NCBI RefSeq assembly: GCF_910596095.1
Contig: NC_056543.1
Coordinates: 23,508,542-23,572,541, forward strand
Length of the DNA: 64,000 nt
Direction of reading: 5' to 3'
From: Thunnus maccoyii
Lineage: Eukaryota; Chordata; Actinopteri; Scombriformes; Scombridae
How positions within the stretch are numbered: the first letter of the stretch is position 1; the number at the start of each line of letters is the position of its first letter. Of this stretch, positions 33,601-44,300 are shown in pieces. A program made the translations under genes and the position numbers. Below the pieces are notes generated by a model that had not been told where the DNA came from, searched no databases, and saw only the letters and a list, made by a program, of their open reading frames with translations.

Positions 33601-34443
33601 GCGCGGGCAAACCCATCGGCCTCTGCTGCATCTCACCTGTGCTGGCTGCCAAGGTGTTCCCTGGCTGTGAGGTCACTGTCGGTGTGGAGAAGGATGACAA
33701 GTGAGTCTCACTCCAGATATATGTTCCGCTTTACTGCAGGAACAGGACAACATTACTGAAAGACATCTGACTAGAGAAAAAATAAATAAAACAGCAGTCA
33801 GATGATCATCCAGGCTTTAAATAAACTCCCGGGTTAGTCAAACGTATTCAGTAAATGATGACAAATGTTAAAATTATTACCAGAAACTGTCTGTAAACAT
33901 CCATCACAGTTTACACAACCACTTCCTTCTTGCCATATTTGTGCATGCAGTTTTTCCTGATTACCGTAATTCTGCGCGTGCTCATTTTTGGTTTTACTTT
34001 CCAAATAAAGCAGTTTAGTCAGATCATCTGAAGGCTTCGGTTTCTTTCCCTGTTGGACTTTTTTTTTTTTAGCAATATTTCCCGATTTCAGAATACACTT
34101 TGGTCATTACAATAAAAATGATCACGAATAAGTCCCAAGTTAATAACAATAAATTCTCAAAAATAATCATTTTAAGTGTCCAGAGCTGTAAAAACCACCT
34201 TTAAGCAGCTGAACATTGTGTGGCTCTGCTATCTCTCTTTCCCTCAGGTACCCGGACACTACTGACACCGCGGCAGCCATCAACCAGCTGGGGTGCAAGC
34301 ACGTGAGTAAAAGTGTCAGCGAGAGCCTCGTGGACGACAAGAACAAGCTGGTTACCACCTGTGCCTTCATGTGCAACGCGCCGATCCACGAGATATTTGA
34401 TGGAATTGGAACGATGGTGAAGGATGTGCTGAAGCTTGCCTGA
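30652..34443 (+). CDS. gatd3: ES1/GATD3-family mitochondrial glutamine-amidotransferase-like protein
   Basis: Member of the ES1/KNP-I (GATD3, C21orf33) branch of the DJ-1/PfpI superfamily; fish ES1 is a mitochondrial protein abundant in cone photoreceptors. Exons 30652-30846, 33074-33245, 33502-33700 and 34248-34443 give 762 nt, 253 residues. Residues 1-30 look like a mitochondrial presequence (Arg/Lys/Ser/Thr, no acids). Family motifs: [51 protein letters not shown] and the nucleophile-elbow region [15 protein letters not shown] (Cys164/Cys165). The biochemical activity is not settled. Intron 1 (2.2 kb) carries a (GT)n, a kctd12 promoter copy, a Tc1 relic and a MITE. The symbol follows the family; several fish paralogues may exist. 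Confidence 0.9.
30889..30920 (+). repeat. (GT)n microsatellite in gatd3-like intron 1
   Basis: About 16 GT units with one GC interruption. It corresponds to the (GT)n at 39233-39270 that precedes the other copy of the duplicated block. Confidence 0.85.
30921..31196 (+). repeat. Duplicate of the kctd12 promoter / 5' UTR block
   Basis: Positions 30921-30992 match 39271-39352 (CTGCATTTCCATCA, GTTGCAATGGGTGTCACTC). Positions 30992-31196 match 39640-39839. Over the last roughly 104 bp only two substitutions are seen. The copy stops about 10 bp before the point where the kctd12 ATG lies in the other copy, and lacks about 270 bp of its middle. It is on the same strand, 8.6 kb away, inside intron 1 of the ES1-type gene. 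Confidence 0.92.
31270..32709 (+). mobile_element. Decayed Tc1/mariner (Sleeping Beauty/Tss-like) transposon
   Basis: Long collinear similarity, recognised from memory, to the salmonid Tc1 family that Sleeping Beauty derives from: an inner direct repeat near 31375 (GTCAGAAGTTTACATAC), the transposase region about 31565-32480, and an inner right repeat near 32550 (GTGAACTTCTGACCCAC). The transposase frame is broken by stops and frameshifts; a piece at 32294-32482 still reads [17 protein letters not shown]. The outermost inverted-repeat segments are missing on both sides, so it is immobile. It starts about 75 bp after the duplicated kctd12 block. Confidence 0.88.
32836..33017 (+). mobile_element. 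Degraded hAT-like MITE (ATTAATC type)
   Basis: The right end, read in reverse, gives TAGGACTGCAAGTAATTG and TTTTCATTACTGATTAATC, close to the common fish TAGGGCTGCAACTAACGATT inverted repeat. The left end is eroded. It ends 56 bp before exon 2 of the ES1-type gene. A related copy is at 35963-36230. Confidence 0.6.
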
Positions 34444-34720
34444 TTCTATTAATACTGAAAAGGCGCTGGAAACAGAAAGCAAAAAAAAAAAAAAGCGTTT
34501 TAGGCAGTAGATCATTGCTAAACCAATGTGTTACACCTTGATCAGAAGCACTTCCAGATACAAAATATACATATTTGCAGTAGTTATGTTAGACAACATG
34601 GTCTGATTTTACAGGTTTATCTATTATTTTGCAATAATCTCAGTTTAACTCAATCTTACTAGATTATATTGTGATGCAGTGGATCAGTCTCATGATTTCA
34701 ATGTTGATGTAAATGTGGAA

Positions 34721-34765
34721 AATAAACAAGTATGATATTGTACAGAGAAACTGCAATAAAATAAA
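34721..34765 (+). terminator. gatd3: gatd3-like poly(A) signals
   Basis: AATAAA at 34721-34726, 34755-34760 and 34760-34765, 280-320 nt after the stop. The minus-strand signal of acod1 begins only 25 bp further on. Confidence 0.6.
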
Positions 34766-34789
34766 AAAACTTCACATTTTTCAGTTCAC

Positions 34790-34795
34790 TTTATT
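34790..34795 (-). terminator. acod1: acod1 poly(A) signal
   Basis: AATAAA on the minus strand (TTTATT on +), 133 nt after the acod1 stop codon, facing the + strand signals of the ES1-type gene. Confidence 0.6.
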
Positions 34796-34927
34796 TCAGT
34801 CTTGTTGTAAAATATCTACAACATTATATTGATTTCATCCCTGAGCATGCCACATGGAAAACATCAATACATTACATACATAAGGCTTCAAAAATTTGCT
34901 GTATTGGCTTCATAAAATACTGTATTA

Positions 34928-37784
34928 TCACATAATCCTTGCGCTGTATAGCTGCTTATGTTGAGCACTTGTCATTCTCAGATATGAACCTAAGGATGAG
35001 CATTCTCTCTCTCTCTCAATGTTTCCTATCACATCTATCACCCCCTCCACTCCCTCTGAGCACAGCACTGAGGAGGCATTTACAGTAAACTTCTCCACCA
35101 GGTCTTCATGACTCAGTGGCTTCCTCCAGTGGCCATAAAAGGTATCACACCTGGCTGCATAGTTCTGCCCCTGATCGGTTTCTATCTCAACCTCACAGTA
35201 CATCTTGTCAAAGCTGGGCTGGTTATCTCTCGGTGTCTCCACCCTGACTTTGGACAGGAGCTCCCTCAGAGCAGGCCGGCTAATTTGAGCTTCGTTGAAT
35301 GAAGCCACTGTCACTTTGTCATCCAGCAGGGCAGAGCAGGCATTGAACTGAAATGAGTGCCTGGCCTGGTGCTCTGTGGCAGGTAAGGGGCAGTCAATGT
35401 ACTTGGATGGAGGCACTCGAAGTGTGACCTGTCTGATCTGGCTGAGATCAAAGTTACCAGCTGTGTTTTCAAACTTTTCGCGGGCTGCCAGAGCCGCATC
35501 CACAACCCAGTGCATCCCCAAATGAGCAGGAATACGCTTGAAGGCAATGTCCTGATCTTCAAGAATCCATTTAAAGCCGCCGGCACCAGGATCTGCCATT
35601 GCTGAAGGACTGTAGTCTTTGTAGTAAACCCCAAACCCACAGTCCATATCCAGGATGGCTGGATTCCCCTCCAGTCCCATCTGGGCCAGCTGAGCGGCCT
35701 CCAGGCCTCTCCGAGCAGCATTTCCTATGTGGAGAGGTTTGGTTTGTGTGGCCGCGTTGGCCAAGGGAGCCCCAGCAGAGGAGGCTGCGATTGCCAAAGC
35801 ATGAATGCACTGTGCAGGGGACAGACCGAGGAGCTTAGCCGAGGCCGCAGCGCTGCCCATCACACCAACAACACTGGGAGGGTGGAATCTGACAGTGTTG
35901 GGAAAGAGGAAGAAAGATGACATTAGGTTCTGTTCAAGTTTAATCAACAATCAAATCAAATCAGATTAGTCAGGTAGACAACTATTTGATACTTGATTAA
36001 TCTTTAAAGTCATTTTTCAAGCATAAGCGCCAAACATTCTCTGGCTCCAGCTTCTCAAATTTAAGGCTTTGCTGCTTCATTTTTTTGGATTTTGGACTAT
36101 TGGTCGGACAAAACAAGCAATTTGAAGACATCACCTTGGGCTTTAAAAAAAAATTGCAGGCATTTTAAAAAAATTTTTTTTTACTATTTTCTGACATTTT
36201 ACAGACAAATAAATCTTAGTTGCAGTTCTAGCTCACAGCATTCAGAAACCATATTTGAAAACCTCAACAACAACTTTTCTGTTCAAAATAATCCACAGAC
36301 CTTGCTGTGACCAGTTTTACTTGAACCTACTTTCTACCAAAGAAATAGTCCCTACAAAAAATGTTGACAGTGAGGTGTGTGGATTATGCAGGGATGTCGC
36401 AGTTGATTTTTTTTTTTTATGTCATTTGTTATTGCTGTGACTACCACAAACTAAAAGTTATTCACCACCACTAAAACCTCCAATAAAACCAGAACTATCA
36501 GCATTGGTAGATACCACTAGGGGTAGGTGTTGTACTTTTTGTAATTTAGGTGAATCAGCCCTTTAATGCTGAAATACTTCCAGTGCACATATACTTTCAT
36601 TTGGACAGAAAATGTGCACATTGACTGAGCCCAGAACTCACCTTTCAGGGATGTTGTAGGCCTCCCTGGAGAACCTCATGAGTCTGCCCTGCACCTCGAT
36701 GCCAATGTTGAAGGCCAGCAGCAGTTCTAGACCAGAGCGCTGGCTGGGCAGTGCCTCTGCCAGAGCCAGCAGTGCAGGTAGCACAGCACCAGAGGGATGA
36801 GTAGCAGGGTGCCAAGTGTCGTCAAAGTCCATGGAGTGAACCTAGTATCACCAGACAATGTGACAGAACCAGTGATGAAAGGTTAAACCAGACACGTGCC
36901 ACGTTGTCTACTTGTTATGCTTTTATTTGATCTTATTTATGACTTATTTATTATGCTTACCGCGATGCCATTGACGAAAGCAGCATAATTAGGAGGAAGG
37001 GATATTTCTGATTTGCCCCAGACGCTGCTATTCTCCTCTGATTGAAACGACTGCAATCAGGAAAATGAATATGAGGGTCAGCTTGGATATAACTCTGAAT
37101 TCTAGTGAAGTTCCCAGTTTCCAACAGACAAAATTCAGAACAAATTGCAGCATAAATGTAATTATATCAACTAGTTTGTCCATTAATGAAGTACAGGAAA
37201 TAGACTACTAATGTAAACATCTAATGGAAAAGGAAAACAATTAACCATAATCACAAACATTGCACAAAAAACACATGTTGAGAACCTAAGATGAGCCATT
37301 ACTGTAACAGTGTATACAATCCTACTTTTCATTACTTCAAAATCTTTTTCATTAAGTGTTCTTTATATTATTTCTCCACATACTATCATGGCTTACTGTA
37401 CCTGGCTGTACTTGAGAGCCTTGTTGAAGACAGCTGTCCTGGTTCCCAAAAGCCCAACACCCAGGGTGTCCAGCATCATCCTTTTGCTCCTGTTAATCAC
37501 ACCATCTGTCAGCTGAGTGGTGCTGAGGGCATGGATAGCAGCTCCAAAGCTCTCTGTAATACCCTGGAAAGGTGAAACAGGGCCAGTCAGTCCCAAACTA
37601 AAGAACAAACCTCCACAGAGAGACTACAGTTGTTAAGCATCTAGACATTTTTAATATGTTGCATCTAGTTGTCTTTAAACCCAAACATACGCTCCAAAAG
37701 TTGTTTAAATCAAATCTTAAAGAGTGAAATGCTGAGAATACAGTATGTGACTATAGAAGAGAATAGCAGCACCTTGCGTAGCAT
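34928..37784 (-). CDS. acod1: acod1 (irg1), cis-aconitate decarboxylase
   Basis: Mitochondrial enzyme converting cis-aconitate to itaconate, induced in activated macrophages; MmgE/PrpD family. Minus-strand coding exons: 37784-37773 (only four codons, MLRK), 37563-37402, 37050-36961, 36841-36642, 35888-34928, 1,425 nt, 474 residues (human 481). Active-site residues known from human and mouse are present: Asp93, Thr97 and His103 in DFDDTWHPATHPSG, His157 (human H159) in FHPPS, Lys205 (human K207) in ATQTKPLHIGN, Lys272 and His277 in FKRIPAH, and Tyr318. So the enzyme should be active. The start is fixed by the human-like N-terminus (M-x-x-K-x-ITESF) and an intron after codon 4. Intron 4 carries two repeat relics. 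Confidence 0.97.
35963..36230 (-). mobile_element. Degraded hAT-like MITE in acod1 intron
   Basis: Shows GCCAAACATTCTCTGGCTCC, GGACAAAACAAGCAATTTGA and a right end TTAGTTGCAGTTCTA, all features of the widespread fish MITE of the TAGGGCTGCAACTAA type. Ends are eroded and I could not define a target duplication. Orientation is nominal. Confidence 0.6.
36240..36410 (+). repeat. Dispersed repeat, copy also near 57.4 kb
   Basis: The segment CTACCAAAGAAATAGTC...GACAGTGAGGTGTGTGGAT parallels CTACCAAGAGAATAGTC...CACAGTGAGGTCTGTGGAT at 57378-57430. Class unknown. Confidence 0.55.
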
Positions 37785-37835
37785 TGTCGTAGCTCAACAA
37801 TGTCTTCAAATGACAAAACATGCCAGTACAGCTGC

Positions 37836-37925
37836 CTTTTATATGTAATTACTTGTCTGAGGGCTTGTCCGTCAAATTTCCAAAGTGGCAAAAGTTCACC
37901 ATGAGGAGAAGTAGGAACTTTCACA
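37836..37925 (-). promoter_or_regulatory. acod1: acod1 core promoter: TATA box with kB-like and IRF-like sites
   Basis: On the minus strand a canonical TATAAAAG (37843-37836) lies 52 bp before the ATG, predicting a 5' UTR of about 25-30 nt. About 30 bp upstream is GGAAATTTGA (37881-37872), close to an NF-kB site, and further up GTGAAAGTTCC (37923-37913), which resembles an IRF/ISRE half. Induction by NF-kB/IRF is established for mammalian ACOD1; the site calls here are inference. Confidence 0.5.
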
Positions 37926-38689
37926 ATGACTGCATGCTGTCTTTGATTCATTTCCCCCCTGTTTGTGGCGTGTGTTAAATACTTGAACTTGAAAGCTACA
38001 TGCAGCTTTAGATATCAAAGAACTTGCACAAGACATCTTGTGGTTGTCTTGTTGTAAATAGCGGAATTAAAAATTATAAATCATCACAATGGACTCATGC
38101 GGTGTTTTGTTGGCTGTTTTTTTAGCCAGTATGACTGTGAGAATACAGATTTAACTTTTTGTGGTAAAAATAACTGTGGTCAAAGCAATATCTACTGTCT
38201 TCTGCAAATAGTTTCTTTTTAAGATGGACAGACAATGGAAATTCATTTGTCTGCTATGGGAAGTTGTGAACGGGGAAATAACAGAAACTGTTTTCCAACA
38301 GTTGGGGAAGTAATCGATGATTCTTAGTTGTGATTTTACAAAAAGTTTATGATGAATGGTCAGGAGCACCCTTCTGTTTAATCAAACACCTACATCGTTA
38401 CCTAAATGCATAGCTATTATTTAATTATTCTTGTGGTGTGAAAACACACTTTCCAAGACTGAGGGATAAAAAAAAAAATAGAAAAAGAAAAAAATCAATT
38501 TACAGCCACTTTTACTCTTTGTGATTTTCTTCATTTATGCACATCAGAAGCTACATTACACATTTGAACTGTGTGCCTCCTTTCTAGCTGCCTTTATGCT
38601 GGTTTTATATGTGCCTTTAACATCTTTAATCCCACTTTTTATTTTATGTATTAATACATGTATGCTACCTTTGTGAGGACCAATGGTGA

Positions 38690-39145
38690 GAATTTTAAAG
38701 GATAGGTTCACATTTTTCAAGTCTTCTTAAAACAATAGTGAGTTGCTGTAATTATTCCTCCTGTTCAAAATGACTATCAGAAAATCTTCTCCAAATGCAC
38801 TTTCAATGTAAGTGATGGGAGCCAAAATCCACAGTCATTGTTTTAAGTAAAAATGTATTTCATAGTTAATCTGAAAATAATTTGAGGCTTCAGCCTTCTG
38901 AGTTAGTCAAATAAAGTGGATATCTTCCACAGTTACAGTCTTTTTGGTAAAAATGTCCCTCTTTGTGTCTCGACGGACAATGTTTTCCTGTTCAGCTGCA
39001 GTGGAAGGATAGTAAGCACTAAAGAGACTGTAACTTTAAAAGATATTGACTTGATTTGACTACATTGGGTGGCTAAAGCTACTTATTAGCTTCATATAAA
39101 ATAAACATTTAAATACACACTGGACTTTGGGACCTGACAATTTTT
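38690..39145 (+). repeat. Dispersed fish repeat
   Basis: Contains GGATAGGTTCACATTTTTCA, GCACTTTCAATGTAAGTGAT and ATATCTTCCACAGTTACAGT in the order found in a common percomorph-type repeat (recognised from memory). It lies between acod1 and kctd12. Confidence 0.6.
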
Positions 39146-39231
39146 TAAAGACAGACATGATTAATTTAGGCCTTGAGAGTGTAAATTTTTACCAGTCCTT
39201 TACTTCTCCAAAGGACTGCTCGAGGGTCAAG

Positions 39232-39232
<1 letters not shown>

Positions 39233-39270
<38 letters not shown>
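39233..39270 (+). repeat. (GT)n microsatellite
   Basis: About 19 GT units, at the left edge of the duplicated kctd12 promoter block. Confidence 0.9.
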
Positions 39271-40721
<1,451 letters not shown>

Positions 40722-41309
40722 CAGTAAACTAGTCATGTAATGTTGATGTATTACATAGACATTTCAAAATCTAGAGGGGAATGTCTTTAAAAAGTATTAT
40801 TTTCGCTGTGTTGAATGGTATTTGTAAAGGGCGAGTGACTGCAAAATATTGCAAGATAGCCAGATATCAGTATTGCCACTTCTGAGGTTAACCAGAGACA
40901 TAAAATGCCCCCAAAATAGATTTTAAAAACAATTTACACAAACTTTTTTTTTTCTGAAGATTATGCAATTTGGATGTTAAAAGTGAGCAGAGAACAGTTT
41001 GAGTTGACACACTCATCAGAAGCTCTATGGCATGGAAAACACCATCATCTCAATCTCATAGAACTGCATGTCAATGTTTCAGTCATATCTGACTCAGTGT
41101 GTCACTGTGTGAACTGAGCGGCATCCAAGAACAGACAAGCAGCGATTAGTATTCAGTGTCATTGTAACTTCTAGGCTTGCTTGATCACTGTTTGGCCAAC
41201 TTTGTATTATCTAATAGGCACTCATAGCAGATCTATCACTGACATGATTGTAAGTGTATGTGCTTGCTTGGTAGAGTTGTATTTGTTAAACCTGTTCAGA
41301 TGAAATAAA
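40722..41309 (+). other. kctd12: kctd12 3' UTR with poly(A) signal
   Basis: Non-coding after the TAA stop. A canonical AATAAA is at 41304-41309, 583 nt after the stop. Confidence 0.6.
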
Positions 41310-44300
41310 ATCTTCTACCATGTTATTCTCAGCCCTTTGACGATCGTCATATCTTCTTAACTTCTGCGCATGGTGCTCATTGTAACAAAACCCTGGCGAT
41401 CATCTCCACCTCCAACCTTTTAAAAGCTTACTCAATGGGGAATCAAAGAGTCAGCCTCAAAGAGATGTGCCCTACCCCGGCACCTCAGCCCATCATAGCA
41501 CTGACGCTGCCAGCTCAACAACATCTGTCACACTATTTTAACCCAGAAGAACAGAAGGGAAATGTATGTGGCAGCTGTGTGTCGATGGGTCTGTACTTCT
41601 CATTGTGTTCAGGATTACAGAAATCCTGACCATGAAGTTTCCCAGGCTCTGACTTGCCATTTCCAGGCATTGCACCTATTTTCTATCCAACGTCAGCCCT
41701 GTTATTAAATTGCACAAGCAGTAAATATTGCGAGAGGATCCGTTTTGTCACACAAATTCAGCTGCAGGTCATGCGGATGCAAATAGTGCAGCTGTGCACA
41801 CATGATGTCATTATCATTTCAAGTGTATATAATGAAAGGGTCCAGCTGCACACAAATTGGAGGGTTCACTCTGCCAGGGACTGTGGATAAATGGAGAGTC
41901 GATTGGTGCACCTCTGCTGTGAGAGCACAATTATTTGACTACGTTAGTGTAAAGCCAGCCAGACTTGGATTATGTGTTTCATTCAAAAACAGACATGAAA
42001 GAATTGGCCTTACATTCAGGGCCATGAGCAGGATTATACAACATCAGGGGCTTATAGTGCAGAGGCAATGACATAACCTCTGTAGGGGTCTGGGGACATC
42101 CTCCCAGAGGGAACATCTTTGGGTTTCATGGGCTCAATACATCACTCAGGCTTGATTTGGCTTGAAAAAGTTGGAAAATGTGCAGTTTGGACAGGAATGA
42201 AAATTATCTTTAGGAGAGAGATTTCTTTAGGGGTTACTGTAGACACATGAATGACTCTAAATAATGAATTTATTTAAGTGTGGGGAGCAGTTTGTCTTCC
42301 TTTATGTGCGCATTAACAATTTGGTAGCACATAGACCCTGCTTCCACGGGGTCATTGCTTGAGCAGGCCTCCGTGACAAGTTCATTTAAAATTAATTAAC
42401 CAATAGATGGACAAGAAAAATATTCAGATAACTCCAATTTTAATATTCAAATGTTTTGCACTGCAACTTTGTATTGATGTTTACTTGCCAAATACTAATT
42501 TAGTTGCCAGATACTTATCTTAAGTCATGCTTGAAGATTTGGGAAAGCCTTTTTTGAAGACCTAAACTAGCCCTCTGATTTGTTTCAGTGTTTCAACCAA
42601 GGTTAAAATTTATTGTTGACTTCCTTGAGTCGAAACCATAAAAGAGAGGCAACAGATTACAGAGACAGACTTGTGACCGCCTATGCAGGTCTATCGTACA
42701 TAATACAGCTGGGTGACACACCACATAAGTAGCGGCTGCTGTAACTAAAATGATAAAATGAGCCTTGATAGATGTTTTTCTGCAAGATGACTCAAATGTA
42801 TTTGGAGCTATAAATTGATAGCCAAGATATTTTCACACCCCTGCATATGTGTAAATGAATATTTCAGATTTGGAATGTACATTTGCAACAGGATGATCGT
42901 TTACTGTCAATAAATGTGTGATATTCTTAAAAAAAAAAAGAACCAACCTACATTAAAATAATCAGTATGATCACAAGAATATGTTTCATGAAATATGTCC
43001 AAATAATCCTACATTTGATTGATTTTGTCTCTTATGATCTTGAGAACATGAAATCATGCCAAATCATACTGTGCATCATCCCCACACTTTCATAATATGC
43101 AGGGAAACACCCTGGATCATTCGCCAGTCCGTCACAGGGTTGCCACAGACATCAGCCTACAAACAATCACTGACTCACACCCACATTTACACACAGTACA
43201 GCATGCAAGTCTCTAAAGCACTTGCATGTCTCTGGACTGTGGGAGGAAACCCACTCGAACATGTGCAGCAAAGGCTGTCTTCCATTGTTGAACAGATCGT
43301 TCAAGCTGTTGCAGCACATGCACATGGGATCCCATTGTGCACATGTAGAAATGAATATATTTCTGCCAGTTTAGACAGCAGGATTTGATACCCGTGCAGG
43401 GATGCTGCTTACAATCCCTGAGTGAAATGATAAGGAATTAAAAATGAGAGTCCAATTAGACCAGCCTCCAATGTATTTTTTTAAATACATCTTTTACATT
43501 TTGGCAATGACTCATTCACTTCAACTGCTTTCAGTGTTTGGTTGCAGGTATGTGATGCGTAAATTGGTGTATTTGGATATTTACTAGTAAAGGCATTTGG
43601 CTGTAAATGTATCGTTCCGACTGCACATCTGTTATTCTACTGCCAACATTTGGTTTGAGGAGTACTGTTTGACATGTACGAGAGAAAACCTTTCAGGGAG
43701 AAAATCCTATTGTTCAAACATGTGTCTTAAAACAGTTTGTTTCTAGTTGCTACTGAATAGTGAGAAGAAATAAAAGGATTAATCAGAAAATACAAAATAG
43801 ATATGATATTGTATATATGAATTGATACTATATGAATAATTCATATATTATTGACAGTCACTGAAAATTCTTATGACAGTTTTACCTTTCAGTAAAAGCC
43901 AATAAATGGGGTTTATGGGTTTTTTCAGTGTGAGTGATGATGGGATAACAGAGGTAAACAGGAAGAGTGAGGGACAAATGACATTAACTTGTCAACCATT
44001 TTGCTGTTATTTTTCCTCTCATATGTTTATCTCTATTTGTACTACTGTTTTTTTTTCTCTTTTATCCCTCTAATGTGCGCATGCTCTGTGTTGAGCTCCC
44101 TGACATGAACCTCAGCAGATCAGGACTGTTTGAATTCCACACATGGGTCCAGGATGCTTTTTAGCTTCCTAACTTATTTTAGATCAAAGTCAGTTTCATT
44201 AGCACATCACAACAGTAACGCCGGACCGTGGGCTTCATTATTCTAATTGAATTCTGAGTCAGAAATACATTTTAAACTTGACTTCACATCAGTCAGTGTT

